A stretch of DNA of 52,609 nt, taken from Bacteroidota bacterium. GTDB taxonomy: Bacteria > Bacteroidota > Bacteroidia > Bacteroidales > UBA6013. Below are positions 1 through 8,772 of the stretch, piece after piece. The notes under the pieces are model-generated. The model saw nothing but the letters and a program-made list of their open reading frames with translations, was not told the origin of the DNA and ran no database searches. Numbering within the stretch: the first letter of the stretch is position 1; each line of letters opens with the position of its first letter. Location of the stretch: NCBI GenBank assembly GCA_020048645.1, contig JAIFMG010000039.1:1-52609 (forward strand). Direction: 5' to 3'. A program made the translations under genes and the position numbers.

Positions 1-230
1 GTCGGTGCAATGGGGGTGTGTTTTCATAGTCGTTCTTTTTTTGCAAATGTACAAAAAATTAGCAAGTGTCTCGGGAGCGGTTTAGTATAAGGTTGCATCC
101 ATCATGGGTTAGGATCCCTGCTAAGGTTTTCATTGCAGACAGGGTGGCAAGACCTTATTTTTGGGTAAAACCTTAGTAGAAAATCAAATAGAGATTTCAC
201 ACCAAGCGCGATGCTACGAAGATGCCAGGG

Positions 231-349
231 CTACGCCCCTTTTGAGCCCAGGGATTCGCGGCGAAAGCCCCGAAGGGGCGCCATATCATAGCGATGGGTG
301 AAGCCCATCGGAACGGGAGCGCCAACCCTTCCAAAGCCCTGAAGGGGCG
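231..349. repeat. REP-like palindromic repeat cluster (family 1)
   Basis: A 17-bp hairpin-forming unit occurs twice in direct orientation, AAAGCCCCGAAGGGGCG at 264-280 and AAAGCCCTGAAGGGGCG at 333-349. A third palindrome, CGATGGGTGAAGCCCATCG, lies at 292-310 between them. Such chains of small GC hairpins are typical of REP/BIME-type intergenic repeats, which are common in Bacteroidota. Open frames across them read as low-complexity peptides and are not genes. Bases 1-230 hold no feature I can identify. Confidence 0.6.
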
Positions 350-459
350 AAATAACCAGGCGAAGGGCAAAGGTCGTGGCGCAGGAATCTTGTCCTTTAT
401 CACCCATGTTACCAAGTTGCGTTCGTTGGTGAAATGCCCGAAACACCCGTTTCCGGCAA

Positions 460-620
460 AACCCGGCTGTTCCGCCCATCCCGAAGGGATGGAATGTGGA
501 TAGCCCCGGATGAAATCCGGGGAGCAGCGAACCGCCGCGAACCAGACCCCCGCGGGGGTTCAATGCGAAAACAAAGACGTTTCAAGGCTGTCTATCACGC
601 TGGATGAAATGTGGGCACAA
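460..620. repeat. Interspersed repeat family 2, copy 1
   Basis: This segment is closely similar in sequence and order to 18019-18190. Both contain a CATCCCGAAGGGATG hairpin, then GATGAAATCC inside a CCGG stem, then AACCGCCGCGAACCAGA, then a GGGGTT-ended hairpin. Two copies about 17.5 kb apart, both beside minus-strand gene ends, show a dispersed non-coding repeat. No transposase is nearby. Confidence 0.7.
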
Positions 621-654
621 CATGGCATCCCCCCCCCGAAGGCAAGCGGCCATG

Positions 655-709
655 AAAAAGCCTCGCCCAATGCCACCGCCCGCGGACGGGCGGCGGCATT
701 GGGCGGGGC
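655..709 (-). terminator. Rho-independent-type terminator
   Basis: Read on the minus strand, CCCAATGCC and CCGCCCG pair with CGGGCGG and GGCATTGGG around a 4-nt loop, with one internal mismatch. A short T run (complement of 655-659) follows. It sits just after the stop of the SPOR-like gene and would end the minus-strand unit that includes rnr. Confidence 0.6.
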
Positions 710-735
710 CAGGCGTTGGTTCGGGCGCTGACGCG

Positions 736-1683
736 CTACTCGAGGTTGCCCCCGGTGGCCTCGATGGCCTGGCGCAGGTCCACGCGCAACCCGTTCTTCA
801 TGGCCACCACGAAACCGTCCTCGACACGCAGCCGCTGCTGGAAGTCGCGGGCCTGCTCGTAGCGTTGGAACTCGCCGACCATGTAGTGGTAGGTGCCCGC
901 GCGGGCGTCGAAGCGCTCCTCGATGGGCAGCTCGCCGCTGTAGAGCTCGGACAGGACCCCGGCCGAGGCAGGCTCGCTCAAGGCGATGATCTGGACCTTG
1001 AAGCGGATGCCGGGGTCGATGGCCACGGCGTTCGGATTGGCCTCTGGCTCCGCGGCCTCCGGCTCGCTGTCGGGCTGCTTGGGAATGGCCTTCCAACCGA
1101 AGTAGATCGCGATGGCCTGGATCTGCAGGTTCAGCCCATCCCGCTCGTTGGCGGCCATCTGCTTGAGCTGGCCATCGACGGTCTGGGCGTGCGGGTTGCG
1201 CAGGAGCATCCTCCGGCCGGCCCTGGCCTGCTCGAACTTGTCGAGGGCCTGCTCCTCCAGGGGCATCCCGGCCGCGTACTGGTCGGTCTGCCTGTCGGGG
1301 CGGATCTCGGCCGTCTTCTGGAGCAGGATGGCGAACATCGCCTCGTGGGCCTGCTCGTACTCGCCCCCGGCCATCATCAGCCTGTCGTTGGCCACGTCGT
1401 TGAGGCGCTGGGCCTGCTTTTCGAGCCGCCTGCGCTCGCCCCGGCTCTGCGCGGCCCTGGCCTGGAACCGTACCTTGTTGAGGTCCTGGTACATGTTGTC
1501 GGCCTCGGCCTCCCAGGTCTGGCCTTGGCGGGCTTGCTGTTCGGCGGCGGAGTAGGCGCTGAGCTGCGCCTGGGTGAGCTCCATCTTGACCCTGTCGAGC
1601 AGGGCCTGGTCAATGGGCTGGCCCAGGGCCCCGAAGGGCAGCGCGAGCATCAGGAAGAGCAGTGGGTAGTATTGGGTTTTCAT
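736..1683 (-). CDS. Secreted protein with C-terminal SPOR-like domain
   Basis: This 315-residue protein begins with a clear signal peptide (MKTQYYPLLFLMLALPFGALG), so I chose the ATG at 1683 over one 13 codons upstream. Residues about 30-200 are charged, rich in Glu, Gln, Arg and Ala, and probably helical. The last about 90 residues (from FKVQIIAL to the end) show the SPOR pattern: an initial VQI strand, a central Y-H-Y-M-V-G-E-F stretch and a closing FVVAMKNG. SPOR domains bind denuded peptidoglycan glycans and are common in division or envelope proteins. It lies 53 bp after rnr on the same strand and is followed by a terminator, so it is probably co-transcribed. The SPOR call is by pattern only; the specific role is unknown. 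Confidence 0.75.
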   Translation of the reverse strand: MKTQYYPLLFLMLALPFGALGQPIDQALLDRVKMELTQAQLSAYSAAEQQARQGQTWEAEADNMYQDLNKVRFQARAAQSRGERRRLEKQAQRLNDVANDRLMMAGGEYEQAHEAMFAILLQKTAEIRPDRQTDQYAAGMPLEEQALDKFEQARAGRRMLLRNPHAQTVDGQLKQMAANERDGLNLQIQAIAIYFGWKAIPKQPDSEPEAAEPEANPNAVAIDPGIRFKVQIIALSEPASAGVLSELYSGELPIEERFDARAGTYHYMVGEFQRYEQARDFQQRLRVEDGFVVAMKNGLRVDLRQAIEATGGNLE

Positions 1684-1736
1684 GGCCTTGTTTTTTGGGT
1701 TCATGAAATATGGAAATGCCATGAAATGGGGCCGCT

Positions 1737-3932
1737 TCAGCGTTTTTTCCCAGCCTTGGCATTGGCTTCGCGGTAGGGCACGAAGTCGAGCTGCCTTTTC
1801 TGGAGGCTGACGCGGGCGAGCTGCACCTGCATGACTTCTCCCATCTGGAGGGTCCTCTTGGTGCGGTGGCCCACCATCTTGTAGTTCTTCTCGTCGAAGT
1901 AGTAGTAGTCGTCGTCGAGGTCGCGGATGGAGATCATGCCCTCGATCTTGGTCTCGACCATCTCGACGTAGATTCCCCAGTCGGTGATGCCGGAGATGGT
2001 GGCCTCGAAGACCTGGCCGAGCTTCTCCTGCATGAACTCGACCTGCTTGTACTTGATGGAGGCTCGCTCGGCCTTCTGGGCGCGCTGCTCCATGTTCGAG
2101 GAGTGCTTGCAGCGGTCCTCATAGACCTCCTCGGAGGCGGTCTTGCCGCCCTTGAGGTAGGTGGCCAGCAGGCGGTGTACCATCATGTCGGGGTAGCGGC
2201 GGATGGGCGAGGTGAAGTGGGTGTAGTACTCGAAGCCCAGGCCGTAGTGGCCGATGTTCTCGGTGGAATAGACGGCCTTGGCCATGGAGCGGATGGCCAT
2301 TTGCGAGATGACGTCTCCCTCGCCGGTTCCCTTGACCTCCTCGAGGAGCTTGTTGATGGCCTTGGCGGCCTCCTTGGTGTTGCCCAGGCGGATGTTCTTG
2401 CCCAGGCGCTTGACGAAGCCTGCGAACTCGCTGAGCTTCTCCGGATCCGGCTCGTCGTGGATGCGATAGACGAAGGTCTTCGGCTTGGCGTTCTGGCCGG
2501 GCTTGCCGATGCGGGAGGCCACGCGCTGGTTGGCCAGCAGCATGAACTCCTCGATCAGGTGGTTGGAGTCTTTGGATTCCTTGAAATAGACCTCCAGCGG
2601 CTTGCCCTGCTCGTCGATCTTGAAGCGGACCTCGACGCGGTCGAATGAGATGGAGCCGTTGTTCATGCGGTCGGCGCGGAGCTGCTTGGCCAGGCCGTTG
2701 AGGATGAGGATCTCCTGGGCCAGGTCGCCCTCGCCGGTCTCGATGCGCTGCTGGGCCTCCTCGTAGCTGAATCGGCGGGCCGAGCGGATGACGGTGCGGC
2801 CGAACCACTCGCGCTTGAGCTGGGCCTGCCCGTCGAGCTCGAAGACGGCCGAGAAGGTGAGCTTCTCCTCGTCGGGGCGCAGCGAGCAGACGAAGTTCGA
2901 GAGCTTCTCGGGGAGCATGGGCACCACGCGGTCCACCAGATAGACCGAGGTGGCCCGCTCGTAGGCCTCCTTGTCGAGCAGCGTGCGGGGCTTGACGTAG
3001 TGCGTGACGTCGGCGATGTGGACGCCCACCTCCCAGTTGCCGTTCTCGAGCTTGCGCAGCGAGAGGGCGTCGTCGAAGTCCTTGGCGTCCCAGGGGTCGA
3101 TGGTGAAGGTCAGCACCTCGCGGAAGTCGCGGCGCTTGGCGACCTCCTCGGGGGTGATGCCCGGCTCGACCTGCTCGGCCACCTGCTCGACCTCCTTGGG
3201 GAAGGCCACGGGCAGCTCGAAGTCGGCCATGATGGCGTGTATCTCGGTCTCGTTCAGCCCGGCCTTGCCCAGCACCTGCGTCACGGTGCCCGTGGGGTTC
3301 TGGCCCGAGGGCGACCACTCGACGATCTTGGCCACGACCTTCTCGCCGTCCTTGGCGCCGGCCAGGTTGTCCTTGGGGATGAGCACGTCGAAGGGGATCT
3401 TGCTGTTGTCGGGAACCAGGAAGGCGATGCCCTTGCTGAGCTTGAGCGTGCCGACGATGGTGTTGCGGGCGCGCTTGACAATCTCGACCACTTCGCCCTG
3501 CATCTGGCCCTTGCGGCTGGCGAACAGGCGGATGCGCACCTGGTCGCCGTGCATGGCCGTCTTGAGGTTCTCGGACGAGACGAAGACGTCCTTGCTCTCC
3601 GACTCGGCCATGGGCACGATGTAGGCCGAGCCGCGGGCGGTCATGTCCACGCGGCCCTCGATGATCTGGCTGGGCTCGTTGAACTTGAACTTGCCGGCGC
3701 TGATCTCGAGCAGGAAATCCTCCCGCACCAGCTCGCCCAGCACCTCATTCAACAGCTTCCGCCCGCCCCCGCCTTGTCCGGCTTCAATTATCTTGCTGAT
3801 TTCCTTAAAGTTGTAAGTCTTCGCACGGTGGTCGCCGAACAGTTTGGTCAGCACCTGCCGAAGATCCTTCCGGTTGAAGTCGGGGGCTTCGGGCTGTTCG
3901 GGCTTGTGCTTTTTGTTCTTTTTCTTGGACAT
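1737..3932 (-). CDS. rnr: Ribonuclease R (RNB-family 3'-5' exoribonuclease)
   Basis: At 731 residues this matches RNase R length. A Lys-rich N-terminus is followed by a winged-helix-like segment (about 20-90), two cold-shock/OB domains (about 90-240) and the RNB catalytic domain with FTIDPWDAKDFDDALS at about 276-291. The Asp residues there coordinate the catalytic metals. A C-terminal S1 domain (about 635-720, around ISGITDWGIYVEM) follows, and the tail is basic. The enzyme degrades structured RNA processively and works in mRNA decay and rRNA quality control. The start is the first ATG of a Lys-rich leader typical of the family. Its upstream neighbour kynU is separated by a terminator, so rnr probably has its own promoter. 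Confidence 0.95.
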   Translation of the reverse strand: MSKKKNKKHKPEQPEAPDFNRKDLRQVLTKLFGDHRAKTYNFKEISKIIEAGQGGGGRKLLNEVLGELVREDFLLEISAGKFKFNEPSQIIEGRVDMTARGSAYIVPMAESESKDVFVSSENLKTAMHGDQVRIRLFASRKGQMQGEVVEIVKRARNTIVGTLKLSKGIAFLVPDNSKIPFDVLIPKDNLAGAKDGEKVVAKIVEWSPSGQNPTGTVTQVLGKAGLNETEIHAIMADFELPVAFPKEVEQVAEQVEPGITPEEVAKRRDFREVLTFTIDPWDAKDFDDALSLRKLENGNWEVGVHIADVTHYVKPRTLLDKEAYERATSVYLVDRVVPMLPEKLSNFVCSLRPDEEKLTFSAVFELDGQAQLKREWFGRTVIRSARRFSYEEAQQRIETGEGDLAQEILILNGLAKQLRADRMNNGSISFDRVEVRFKIDEQGKPLEVYFKESKDSNHLIEEFMLLANQRVASRIGKPGQNAKPKTFVYRIHDEPDPEKLSEFAGFVKRLGKNIRLGNTKEAAKAINKLLEEVKGTGEGDVISQMAIRSMAKAVYSTENIGHYGLGFEYYTHFTSPIRRYPDMMVHRLLATYLKGGKTASEEVYEDRCKHSSNMEQRAQKAERASIKYKQVEFMQEKLGQVFEATISGITDWGIYVEMVETKIEGMISIRDLDDDYYYFDEKNYKMVGHRTKRTLQMGEVMQVQLARVSLQKRQLDFVPYREANAKAGKKR

Positions 3933-3959
3933 TGATTGCTGGGTGTTGGTTTATGGGCG

Positions 3960-3990
3960 AAAAAGCCCCGCGCCCAAGTGGCACGGGGCC
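3960..3990 (-). terminator. Terminator after kynU
   Basis: On the minus strand GCCCCG (3989-3984) and CGGGGC (3970-3965) form a stem followed by five T residues (3964-3960). It lies between the kynU stop and the rnr start. It also overlaps the expected start of any transcript from the candidate -7 box at 3996-4003, so it could act as a leader hairpin. Confidence 0.55.
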
Positions 3991-3995
3991 TAGCA

Positions 3996-4003
3996 CAAAT
4001 TTA
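3996..4003 (-). promoter_or_regulatory. Candidate -7 box for rnr
   Basis: The minus strand reads TAAATTTG, matching the Bacteroidota -7 consensus TAnnTTTG, about 65 nt before the rnr start. No clear TTG is seen at the -33 distance, so this is tentative. Confidence 0.3.
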
Positions 4004-4055
4004 GCAAATTCCTCGGTCTTTCGAGCCCGAAGAGTCGATGGGAGGCCAAGGCCGA

Positions 4056-5330
4056 TCAGGAGACGGCGGCCACGCGGGTCGAAAAGCGCAGGTGCTCCTG
4101 GCCGTCCACCACTTCCTTGAGCGCCTGCACGACCCGCTCGACTTCCTCGAAGCGGTTGTAGAGGGCCACCGGGGCCAGCCGGATGATGTTCGGGTGCCGG
4201 AAGTCGGGCACCACGCCCCGCGCCTTGAGCGCCTGGCTGATCCGCCAGGCCTCGGTCGGGTGCGTCAGGGCCAGGTGGCCGCCCCGCCGCGCGTGCTCGC
4301 GCGGGCTGGCCAGGCCGAAGCCGTAGGGCTCCGCCGAGAGCTCCTGCTCCACCCGCTCCCAGAGGTAGTCGGTCAGGGCCAGCGACTTGCGCCGGATGGC
4401 CTCGATGCCCGCCTCGAGGCTCACGGACAGGGCGCCCCGCAAGGCCGCGAGGCTGAGGATGTTGGGCGTCGAGATCTGCCAGCCCGAGGCCGCCCGCTGG
4501 TGCCGAAACTCCAGGCTCATGTCGAACTGGCGGTCCTTCTGGTAGCCGAACCAGCCCGCCAGCAGCGGCTCGCGGTCGAAGTGCCGCTCGTGCAGGTACA
4601 GGAAGCCCGTCGCGCCCGGCCCGCCGTTGAGGTGCTTGTAGCCGCACCAGACGGCGAAGTCCACGCCCTGCTCGTGGAAGTGGTGCGGCACGGCCCCCGC
4701 CGAGTGCGCGGCGTCGAAGCCCATGACGATGCCGTGGGCGTGGCCCGCGCGGGTCAGCCGCCCCACGTCGAGCAACTGGCCGCTGCGGTAGAGCACCGTC
4801 GGCAGGAGGGCCAGGGCCACCTCCTCGCCCATGAGGGCCTCCACCTCGGCCTCGTCCAGCAAGGGCGAATCCTCGCGGCCGGCCAGCAGCAGGTCCCGCT
4901 CCGGGTCGGCGCCCATCATGCGCATGAACTGCGCGATGGCGTACAGGTCCGAGGGGAAGGTCAGCCGGTCGGCCAGGATCTTGCGGCGCCCGCCCTGCGG
5001 ACGGTAGAAGGTGGCCAGAAGGGCGTGCAGGTTCTGCGTGATGGCGCCCGTGGCCACGACCTCTTCGGGCAGGGCGCCCACCAGGCCCGCGGCCATGGCG
5101 CCCAGCTCTTCGGCCCGGTGGAACCAGGGCTTCTCGGCCGCCAGCCACCCGTCGATGGCCAGCCGCTTCCACTGCTCCAGGGCCTCCAGCACCTCGGCCT
5201 CCGCCCGTAACGGCATCAGGCCCAGCGAGTTGCCATCGAAATAAATCTTGCCTTCCGGCAGGTGGAACTGGCCGCGGAAGTCCGCCAAGGGATCGAGCCG
5301 GTCCAGCTCCAAAGCTTTTGCGTAGGACAT
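4056..5330 (-). CDS. kynU: Kynureninase
   Basis: This 424-residue protein is a PLP-dependent fold-type I enzyme. It hydrolyses kynurenine or 3-hydroxykynurenine to (hydroxy)anthranilate and alanine in tryptophan catabolism. Visible family marks are the N-terminal YFDGNSLGLMP, the GFDAAHSAGAVPHHFH segment that contacts PLP, and WCGYKHLNGGPG, which holds the Schiff-base lysine. The C-terminal half has the usual small domain. I chose the ATG at 5330 (MSYAKALELDRLDP) because homologues start near there; the frame extends upstream only through low-complexity sequence and a repeat. No other kynurenine-pathway gene lies nearby, so it stands alone functionally. Confidence 0.93.
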   Translation of the reverse strand: MSYAKALELDRLDPLADFRGQFHLPEGKIYFDGNSLGLMPLRAEAEVLEALEQWKRLAIDGWLAAEKPWFHRAEELGAMAAGLVGALPEEVVATGAITQNLHALLATFYRPQGGRRKILADRLTFPSDLYAIAQFMRMMGADPERDLLLAGREDSPLLDEAEVEALMGEEVALALLPTVLYRSGQLLDVGRLTRAGHAHGIVMGFDAAHSAGAVPHHFHEQGVDFAVWCGYKHLNGGPGATGFLYLHERHFDREPLLAGWFGYQKDRQFDMSLEFRHQRAASGWQISTPNILSLAALRGALSVSLEAGIEAIRRKSLALTDYLWERVEQELSAEPYGFGLASPREHARRGGHLALTHPTEAWRISQALKARGVVPDFRHPNIIRLAPVALYNRFEEVERVVQALKEVVDGQEHLRFSTRVAAVS

Positions 5331-5410
5331 GGTTTGTTGGGGTTTGAGGGTGGGTGGCGGAGGGAGGAGGCTGGCGCGCCCGGCCGTCCGCCGCATTTTT
5401 GGGGAATCTT

Positions 5411-5512
5411 TGGGTCCAGCATAAAAACCATTATTTGCATTTTTATATTTGTAACCCATTGATAATCAAAGATAATTTTTGAAATGACCTTTTTAGACCG
5501 CGCCCATTTTTG
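5411..5512. repeat. Direct repeat R1 upstream of kynU
   Basis: This segment begins TGGGTCCAGCATAAAAACC and ends GACCGCGCCCAT. It is repeated at 5633-5747 with a few substitutions and a short insertion in the second copy. It is AT-rich in a GC-rich chromosome and carries TATCTTTG on the minus strand, which fits the -7 consensus. The 571-nt gap 5331-5902 holds these two copies and, between them, a tract with CACGAA-type short tandem words (5531-5552), but no gene. Confidence 0.7.
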
Positions 5513-5632
5513 TCCTTGGAGGGGATTTGTCCACGAAAGGCACGAAGGGCACGAAAATTTTTCGAAATCAAAATTAGAGGGGATGATTGGGACGGCGATT
5601 GGCAAGGAAAAACCATATGCGGTAAGCAAGAC

Positions 5633-5747
5633 TGGGTCCAGCATAAAAACCATTATTTGCATTTTTCTATTTGTAACCAATTGATAGTCAAAGATAATTT
5701 TGGAAAGCGAATTTTGGAAATGACCTTTTAGACCGCGCCCATCTTTG
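5633..5747. repeat. Direct repeat R2
   Basis: Second copy of the 5411-5512 element. Differences include CTATTTG for TATATTTG and an extra GGAAAGCGAATTTT-like insertion near the 3' end. The two copies are about 120 bp apart. The following bases up to 5902 hold nothing I recognise. Confidence 0.7.
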
Positions 5748-5902
5748 CAAAAATCATCTCGAAAGTAAGCATGGAAAAAGGACGGAAGACGACCAGCGTT
5801 GCCAAAAGGAACGAGAAGGCTCGGCCAAGTCTTCCAGCGAGAAATTCATTCTCCATCCCTTCCAATTTCCGACTTCTGCAGGGCCAATCCCCATCCCCCA
5901 GC

Positions 5903-7183
5903 TCAGTGCCCGCCTGCGGCGCGGGGCCTCTTGGCGAGGTAGTCGCCATAGCTGCGCAGGAAGGCGTTGAAGAGGAGGTTGGCCATGAGCACGTAGCCGG
6001 GCTTGGTCAGGTGGATCTTGTCGGCCTGGGCCAGCTCCGCCCTCTGCCAAGCCGAGATGGAGTTGTAGCCCCCCATGACGCGGTAGAAGTTCCAGACGCC
6101 GCACCCATGCTCCTTGGCCAGGTCGTAGATGACCGTGGCCACCTCCTTGGTGTTGGGGTTGGCGTGGCGGCGGTAGAGGTAGCTGTCGTTGGGCACGGTC
6201 AGCAGGATGGCGGCCTGGGGCAGGGCCGCGCGGATGTCGCGCAGGAGGCTGTCGTAGTTGGCCCGGAAGACCTCCGGCACGAAGTTGTTCGAGTAGGCGT
6301 CGTTGGTGCCCAGGCCGATGACGACCAAGTCGCCGCCCAGGCCGCGGAGGTTGGCCCCCAGGTGCTCGCACTTCAAGAAAGAAGAGGTGCTGGCGCCGTT
6401 GACGCCGATGGCGTGGTAGTAGAAGCCCGGCTCGTCGTTCTCGAGGCTGAAACCGAAGAGCGTGAAGCGGCAGGCCTCCGGGCTCTGCTTGGCCAGGGCC
6501 ATGTCGAGGGTGTCGATGGGCTGGTCGAACTCGAACAAGCTGTATCCCATCAGCGAATCTACCCGCGCCGGGTAGTGGGTCTGGCTACCGGAGCGGAGGA
6601 CGACCTGGAAGCCCAGGGAATCCATCTGGTGGAAGACCTTCACGCGGGTGATGGGGTAGTCGAGGTGGTTGCGGCGGTCGAGCAGGATGCCGATGGTCGA
6701 GAGCGGCGAGCTGGTGCGCAGCGCGATGCCCGAGAGGCCCAGGGGCGTGGCCGGGTGGATCTGCACGTTCTTGGCGAAGGTCCAGGTGCCCGTGTGGCGC
6801 GCCGCGAAGTTGACCGGATTGTTGGTGCTGGCCACCGAGAAGGGGAACACGAAGCCGCGTCCGCCGGTGAGGCCCGGGGCGAGGGTCTGCAGCCGCTCGC
6901 GCAACTGGCCCGTGAGGAGGTCCGCCTGCACGTGCGACCCGCCCATGTGTACGATGTGCGCCTGCCCCTGGCCCAGCAGGAACAAGCTGTCCAGGAGCTG
7001 GTAGAAGCCCATGAAGCGGGCGCTGTCGCCCGGGAACTCGATGCGGCTGGCCTCGTAATCGACGAAGGGGTAGTAGCTTATCTCGAAGGGGTCGTCCTGC
7101 GCCCAGGCCGGCAGTCCGAAGCCCAGGCAGGCCACCAGGAAAGCCAAGGCCCGCCAGGCCAGCGGTTCGCGCTCCATGCTCAT
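5903..7183 (-). CDS. Secreted SGNH/GDSL-family hydrolase, variant block I
   Basis: This 426-residue protein has a signal peptide (about 1-28, ending PAWAQ). SGNH marks are a block I with HMGGSHVQAD (Ser83, where the usual GDS is GGS), a block III GLGTND, and a block V DKIH (Asp388, His391). SGNH enzymes are esterases or acetyl-transferases acting on carbohydrate or lipid acyl groups. The start ATG at 7183 overlaps the stop of the upstream gene in an ATGA arrangement, implying translational coupling. Both products are diverged SGNH proteins and probably act together on an envelope substrate. The catalytic triad looks intact despite the Asp-to-Gly change in block I. Substrate unknown. Confidence 0.82.
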   Translation of the reverse strand: MSMEREPLAWRALAFLVACLGFGLPAWAQDDPFEISYYPFVDYEASRIEFPGDSARFMGFYQLLDSLFLLGQGQAHIVHMGGSHVQADLLTGQLRERLQTLAPGLTGGRGFVFPFSVASTNNPVNFAARHTGTWTFAKNVQIHPATPLGLSGIALRTSSPLSTIGILLDRRNHLDYPITRVKVFHQMDSLGFQVVLRSGSQTHYPARVDSLMGYSLFEFDQPIDTLDMALAKQSPEACRFTLFGFSLENDEPGFYYHAIGVNGASTSSFLKCEHLGANLRGLGGDLVVIGLGTNDAYSNNFVPEVFRANYDSLLRDIRAALPQAAILLTVPNDSYLYRRHANPNTKEVATVIYDLAKEHGCGVWNFYRVMGGYNSISAWQRAELAQADKIHLTKPGYVLMANLLFNAFLRSYGDYLAKRPRAAGGH

Positions 7184-8745
7184 TTTCGGGAATCCTGGTA
7201 ATGGTTTTCGACATAGCGGTTGTACTCGCTGATGAAGGCGCTGTAGAACATCCGCGCGATCACGTTCGCCCCCCGGGGGTTGAAGTGTATGAAATCGCGC
7301 TCGGCCAGCGACGGCTCGGCGAAAACCCAGCTCGGCATCGAGTTCTGGCCGCCCATGGCCTCGAACATGTCCCAGTAGGCGCAGCCCGAGCGGAAGGCCG
7401 CCTGCTTGACGGCGTCGCGGACCGGCACGAGGTTGCGGTGCGTGACGTAGCTGTCCTTGTCCTTCTCCGACATGTCGCCCGGCCCGATCACGATGATGGG
7501 CACGTCGGGCATGATGCGCCTCAGGGCCGAGAACTGGCTCTCCAGCCAGCCCGAGTAGTGCGTGTAAACCCCGTTGCCATAGGGCACGACGTTGCCGCCG
7601 AACTGGAGGATCAGCAGCTTGAGGTTCAGCATCCGGAAGGCCGCCTGAAGGTGGCCCATGTCCATGGACGTGAAGATCGTCCCCGAGTTGCCCCGCATGG
7701 CGATGTTGTCCACGCAGACCCCCACATGGTCCTCGAAGGAGAAGCCATAGACGTCGGGGCTGTCCTTGCCCGCGAAGCGCAGCTCGAGGGTGCCCGGCGA
7801 GCGCTCGAAACTCCAGGCCAGGCTCTCGAGCGGAGCGTCCGACGGCTGGAGCGTGTCCACGCGGAACAGCTCGCCGTCCACCCAGGCCTGCACCTCCACG
7901 GGCGCCTGGTTGTGGCCGTAGAGCATCCGGCAGCGGTAGTACTCCTTGCTGACGTCGTAGCCATAGCCCGGCCGCCCGAACGAGACGCTGGCCGAATAGA
8001 CCGTCCCCGACCTGTCCTGGCGGACGCTGTCCATCTGGGCCAGGATGCGGATCGAGTCGCCGAAGGAGGCCGTGTCGGGGGCCTGCATCGGCACCGGCGG
8101 CCAACGCACCGGCGCGAAGCGGGTGAACCCGGCGATCGGGCCGTAGCGCTTGTGCGGAAGCTCCGTGCGGGGCTGCGCGTAGATGGTGTGCCGCCGCCAG
8201 TCGCCCCGCGGGCTAGGCGTGATGGGCAGCGCGAACTGGTAGGCCTGCACCGCCGGCACCATGCCCGTCCCGTGCCCGCCGAACTGCGTCTGGAGGCGGT
8301 AGCGGAAATAGGACGTGATGCGGTCAGCCTCGATCTGCGAGTCGCCGAAGTGCATGATGTGGATCAGGTCGCCCGTGTTGGGCAGCTCGGCCAGGACCGC
8401 GAAGATGGACTCGAGGATCGACGGGTCCCCGCCGGGGAACTCCAGCGGCTGCACCACCGAGTCCACCGGAAGGCTCACCGGCCGGAAATAGACCACGCGT
8501 CCTTCCACGAGCGCGCTGTCCCGGGCCGCAGCGATCCGCGCGACCTCCTCCTCCTCCAAGGCCTCGCTCAGGGCCACCATGCCCGAGATGTCCTTTTCTT
8601 CGCGGCGGGTGAACTCCTCCCAGCTCTCGAACTGGAGGCTCAGGCCTCCGCCCAGGGGGATGCCCTCCTTGGGGAAAACGATAGAAATCAATGCCAAGGC
8701 GGCCAGCACGGCCACCAGGAACAGGAAAGACTGCGAAGGTTTCAC
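7180..8745 (-). CDS. Membrane-anchored SGNH/GDSL-family hydrolase
   Basis: This 521-residue protein has an N-terminal hydrophobic anchor (about 7-24) and then a periplasmic region. Block I is MHFGDSQIEAD (Ser136), block III is QFGGN, and block V is DFIHFNPRG (Asp484, His487), so the full SGNH set is present. A jelly-roll-like insert of about 200 residues lies between blocks I and III. In Bacteroidota, paired proteins of this kind often sit beside an MBOAT acyltransferase; here the MBOAT gene lies about 27 kb away. It overlaps the next gene by 4 nt and follows the LysM gene by 27 nt, so it is probably in the same transcript. A role in envelope polysaccharide O-acylation is inference. Confidence 0.85.
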   Translation of the reverse strand: MKPSQSFLFLVAVLAALALISIVFPKEGIPLGGGLSLQFESWEEFTRREEKDISGMVALSEALEEEEVARIAAARDSALVEGRVVYFRPVSLPVDSVVQPLEFPGGDPSILESIFAVLAELPNTGDLIHIMHFGDSQIEADRITSYFRYRLQTQFGGHGTGMVPAVQAYQFALPITPSPRGDWRRHTIYAQPRTELPHKRYGPIAGFTRFAPVRWPPVPMQAPDTASFGDSIRILAQMDSVRQDRSGTVYSASVSFGRPGYGYDVSKEYYRCRMLYGHNQAPVEVQAWVDGELFRVDTLQPSDAPLESLAWSFERSPGTLELRFAGKDSPDVYGFSFEDHVGVCVDNIAMRGNSGTIFTSMDMGHLQAAFRMLNLKLLILQFGGNVVPYGNGVYTHYSGWLESQFSALRRIMPDVPIIVIGPGDMSEKDKDSYVTHRNLVPVRDAVKQAAFRSGCAYWDMFEAMGGQNSMPSWVFAEPSLAERDFIHFNPRGANVIARMFYSAFISEYNRYVENHYQDSRK

Positions 8746-8772
8746 GGAGGTAGGGGCTTTCGGTTGTGCCGG

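Noticed and set aside
231-563. Open frame on the minus strand reading as a 110-residue protein rich in Gly, Pro and Phe
   Set aside because: It runs through the REP-like palindromes, and a similar peptide arises from the repeat copy at 18028-18279. This is translated repeat, not a gene.
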